Source of the DNA: an uncultured Nitrospina sp.
Lineage (GTDB): Bacteria; Nitrospinota; Nitrospinia; Nitrospinales; VA-1
Direction: 5' to 3'
Length of the DNA: 5,717 nt
NCBI GenBank assembly: GCA_913044145.1
Contig: CAJWOD010000098.1
Location: forward strand, 1 to 5,717
Shown: positions 5,140-5,717 of the stretch, piece after piece
How the letters are laid out: the number at the start of each line of letters is the position of its first letter
Numbering within the stretch: the stretch's first letter is position 1
Position numbers and translations under genes: made by a program
Notes under the pieces: model-generated
Database searches by the model: none
What the model was told of the DNA's origin: nothing
Seen by the model: the letters and a program-made list of their open reading frames with translations, nothing else

Positions 5140-5717
5140 ATGAAAAAAATTTTATCAATTGTCACATTAATAATTTCTATTTCTTGCTTGGTATCTACTT
5201 CAGGGTGGGCTTACCAAGAAATGGAGGTCACTAATGGGGGAACGATCCAAGGCAAGGCCACATTAGTTGGGAAAATGCCTTATCCGAGAATTTACCATCT
5301 TGTCCTTTTTCCAAATATTGATATGTGTGCGGAGGTTGATACCGATGATGAGATGAACAGAGTTCTTGAGGATTTCAAAGTTTCTCCCGATGGTGGATTG
5401 AAAGATGTGGTGGTTACGCTAGAACATGTAGATGCAGGCAAACCATTTAATAAAGAGCCTATCAATATAACTGCAGAGAACTGTAAGTTTTTCCCCGATG
5501 TCAACGTGATCCGCCAGGGTGAGAGCTTTAAAGTTGATAATATTGATGCTGTCATGCATAACAGTCAGGTATACCAAAAAGAAAGAGGTAAAATTCTTCT
5601 AAACATCCCCATTCCAGCCGAAGAAGTTACCGACGGTAAGATTACGTTCAAGAAAAAATATAAAATCATGCAAATGATCTGTGGCATGCATGAGTTCATG
5701 CAAACCTGGGGATACCG
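5140..5717 (+). CDS. Secreted cupredoxin-domain protein (blue-copper type), cut by right window edge
   Basis: The 192 residues visible begin with a signal peptide (1-24, cleavage after SGWA). A ribosome site (TGAGG, 5127-5131) lies 8 bases before the ATG, which fixes the start. Residues 33-100 (GGTIQGKATLVGKMP...) resemble the beta-sandwich segment found before cupredoxin domains in plastocyanin/methylamine-utilisation-like proteins. Residues 105-190 are a cupredoxin fold with all four expected type 1 copper ligands: His140 (VMHNSQ), Cys181, His184 and Met187 (CGMHEFM). The Cys-x2-His-x2-Met loop is the short amicyanin type. Two extra Cys (63 and 115) might form a disulfide. The protein probably carries electrons or binds copper in the periplasm. 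The domain is nearly complete at the edge, but any further C-terminal domain is out of view. A thioredoxin-fold gene is divergent upstream. Confidence 0.87.
   Translation, partial: MKKILSIVTLIISISCLVSTSGWAYQEMEVTNGGTIQGKATLVGKMPYPRIYHLVLFPNIDMCAEVDTDDEMNRVLEDFKVSPDGGLKDVVVTLEHVDAGKPFNKEPINITAENCKFFPDVNVIRQGESFKVDNIDAVMHNSQVYQKERGKILLNIPIPAEEVTDGKITFKKKYKIMQMICGMHEFMQTWGY

Noticed and set aside
5292..5555. 87-codon minus-strand frame
   Set aside because: It is antisense to the cupredoxin gene, which has a signal peptide, ribosome site and complete copper ligands.

Overview
The window is AT-rich DNA from a Gram-negative bacterium. The evidence is a full-length TonB-dependent outer-membrane receptor, a lipoprotein signal peptide, and several other exported proteins. 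The low GC content, the family-4 uracil-DNA glycosylase and the periplasmic copper-type proteins would fit an AT-rich marine lineage of the Nitrospinota or 'deltaproteobacterial' kind. That placement is a guess and nothing in the window proves it. There are six protein genes, two of them cut by the window edges, plus one doubtful 32-codon ORF. I see no tRNA, rRNA, CRISPR array, insertion sequence or phage gene.

Left block, minus strand (about 3126 down to 1): a small secreted His/Cys-rich protein, then a 768-residue TonB-dependent receptor, then the first 33 codons of a lipoprotein that runs off the left edge. The gaps are 184 and 109 bases, and the receptor has a candidate promoter of its own. 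The order suggests uptake of a metal or metal complex across the outer membrane. The His/Cys-rich protein would be the periplasmic binding or sensing partner. Copper is the best guess because a copper-type protein is encoded nearby, but the receptor sequence alone does not fix its substrate.

Centre, plus strand (3369-4094): a family-4 (Fe-S) uracil-DNA glycosylase, a DNA-repair gene unrelated to the transport block. It reads divergently from the His/Cys-rich gene across an AT-rich gap of about 240 bases. A 32-codon ORF (4100-4198) follows it after 5 bases.

Right block: a secreted TlpA/ResA-like thioredoxin-fold protein on the minus strand (4195-4680), convergent with the glycosylase. After a 459-base non-coding gap comes a plus-strand secreted cupredoxin (5140 to the edge) with a complete His...Cys-x2-His-x2-Met type 1 copper ligand set. 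The thioredoxin-fold protein and the cupredoxin are divergent and both enter the periplasm. A thiol-redox protein next to a copper protein suggests redox or copper handling there. Together with the left block, most of the window looks devoted to envelope and periplasmic metal or redox functions, with one repair gene between.
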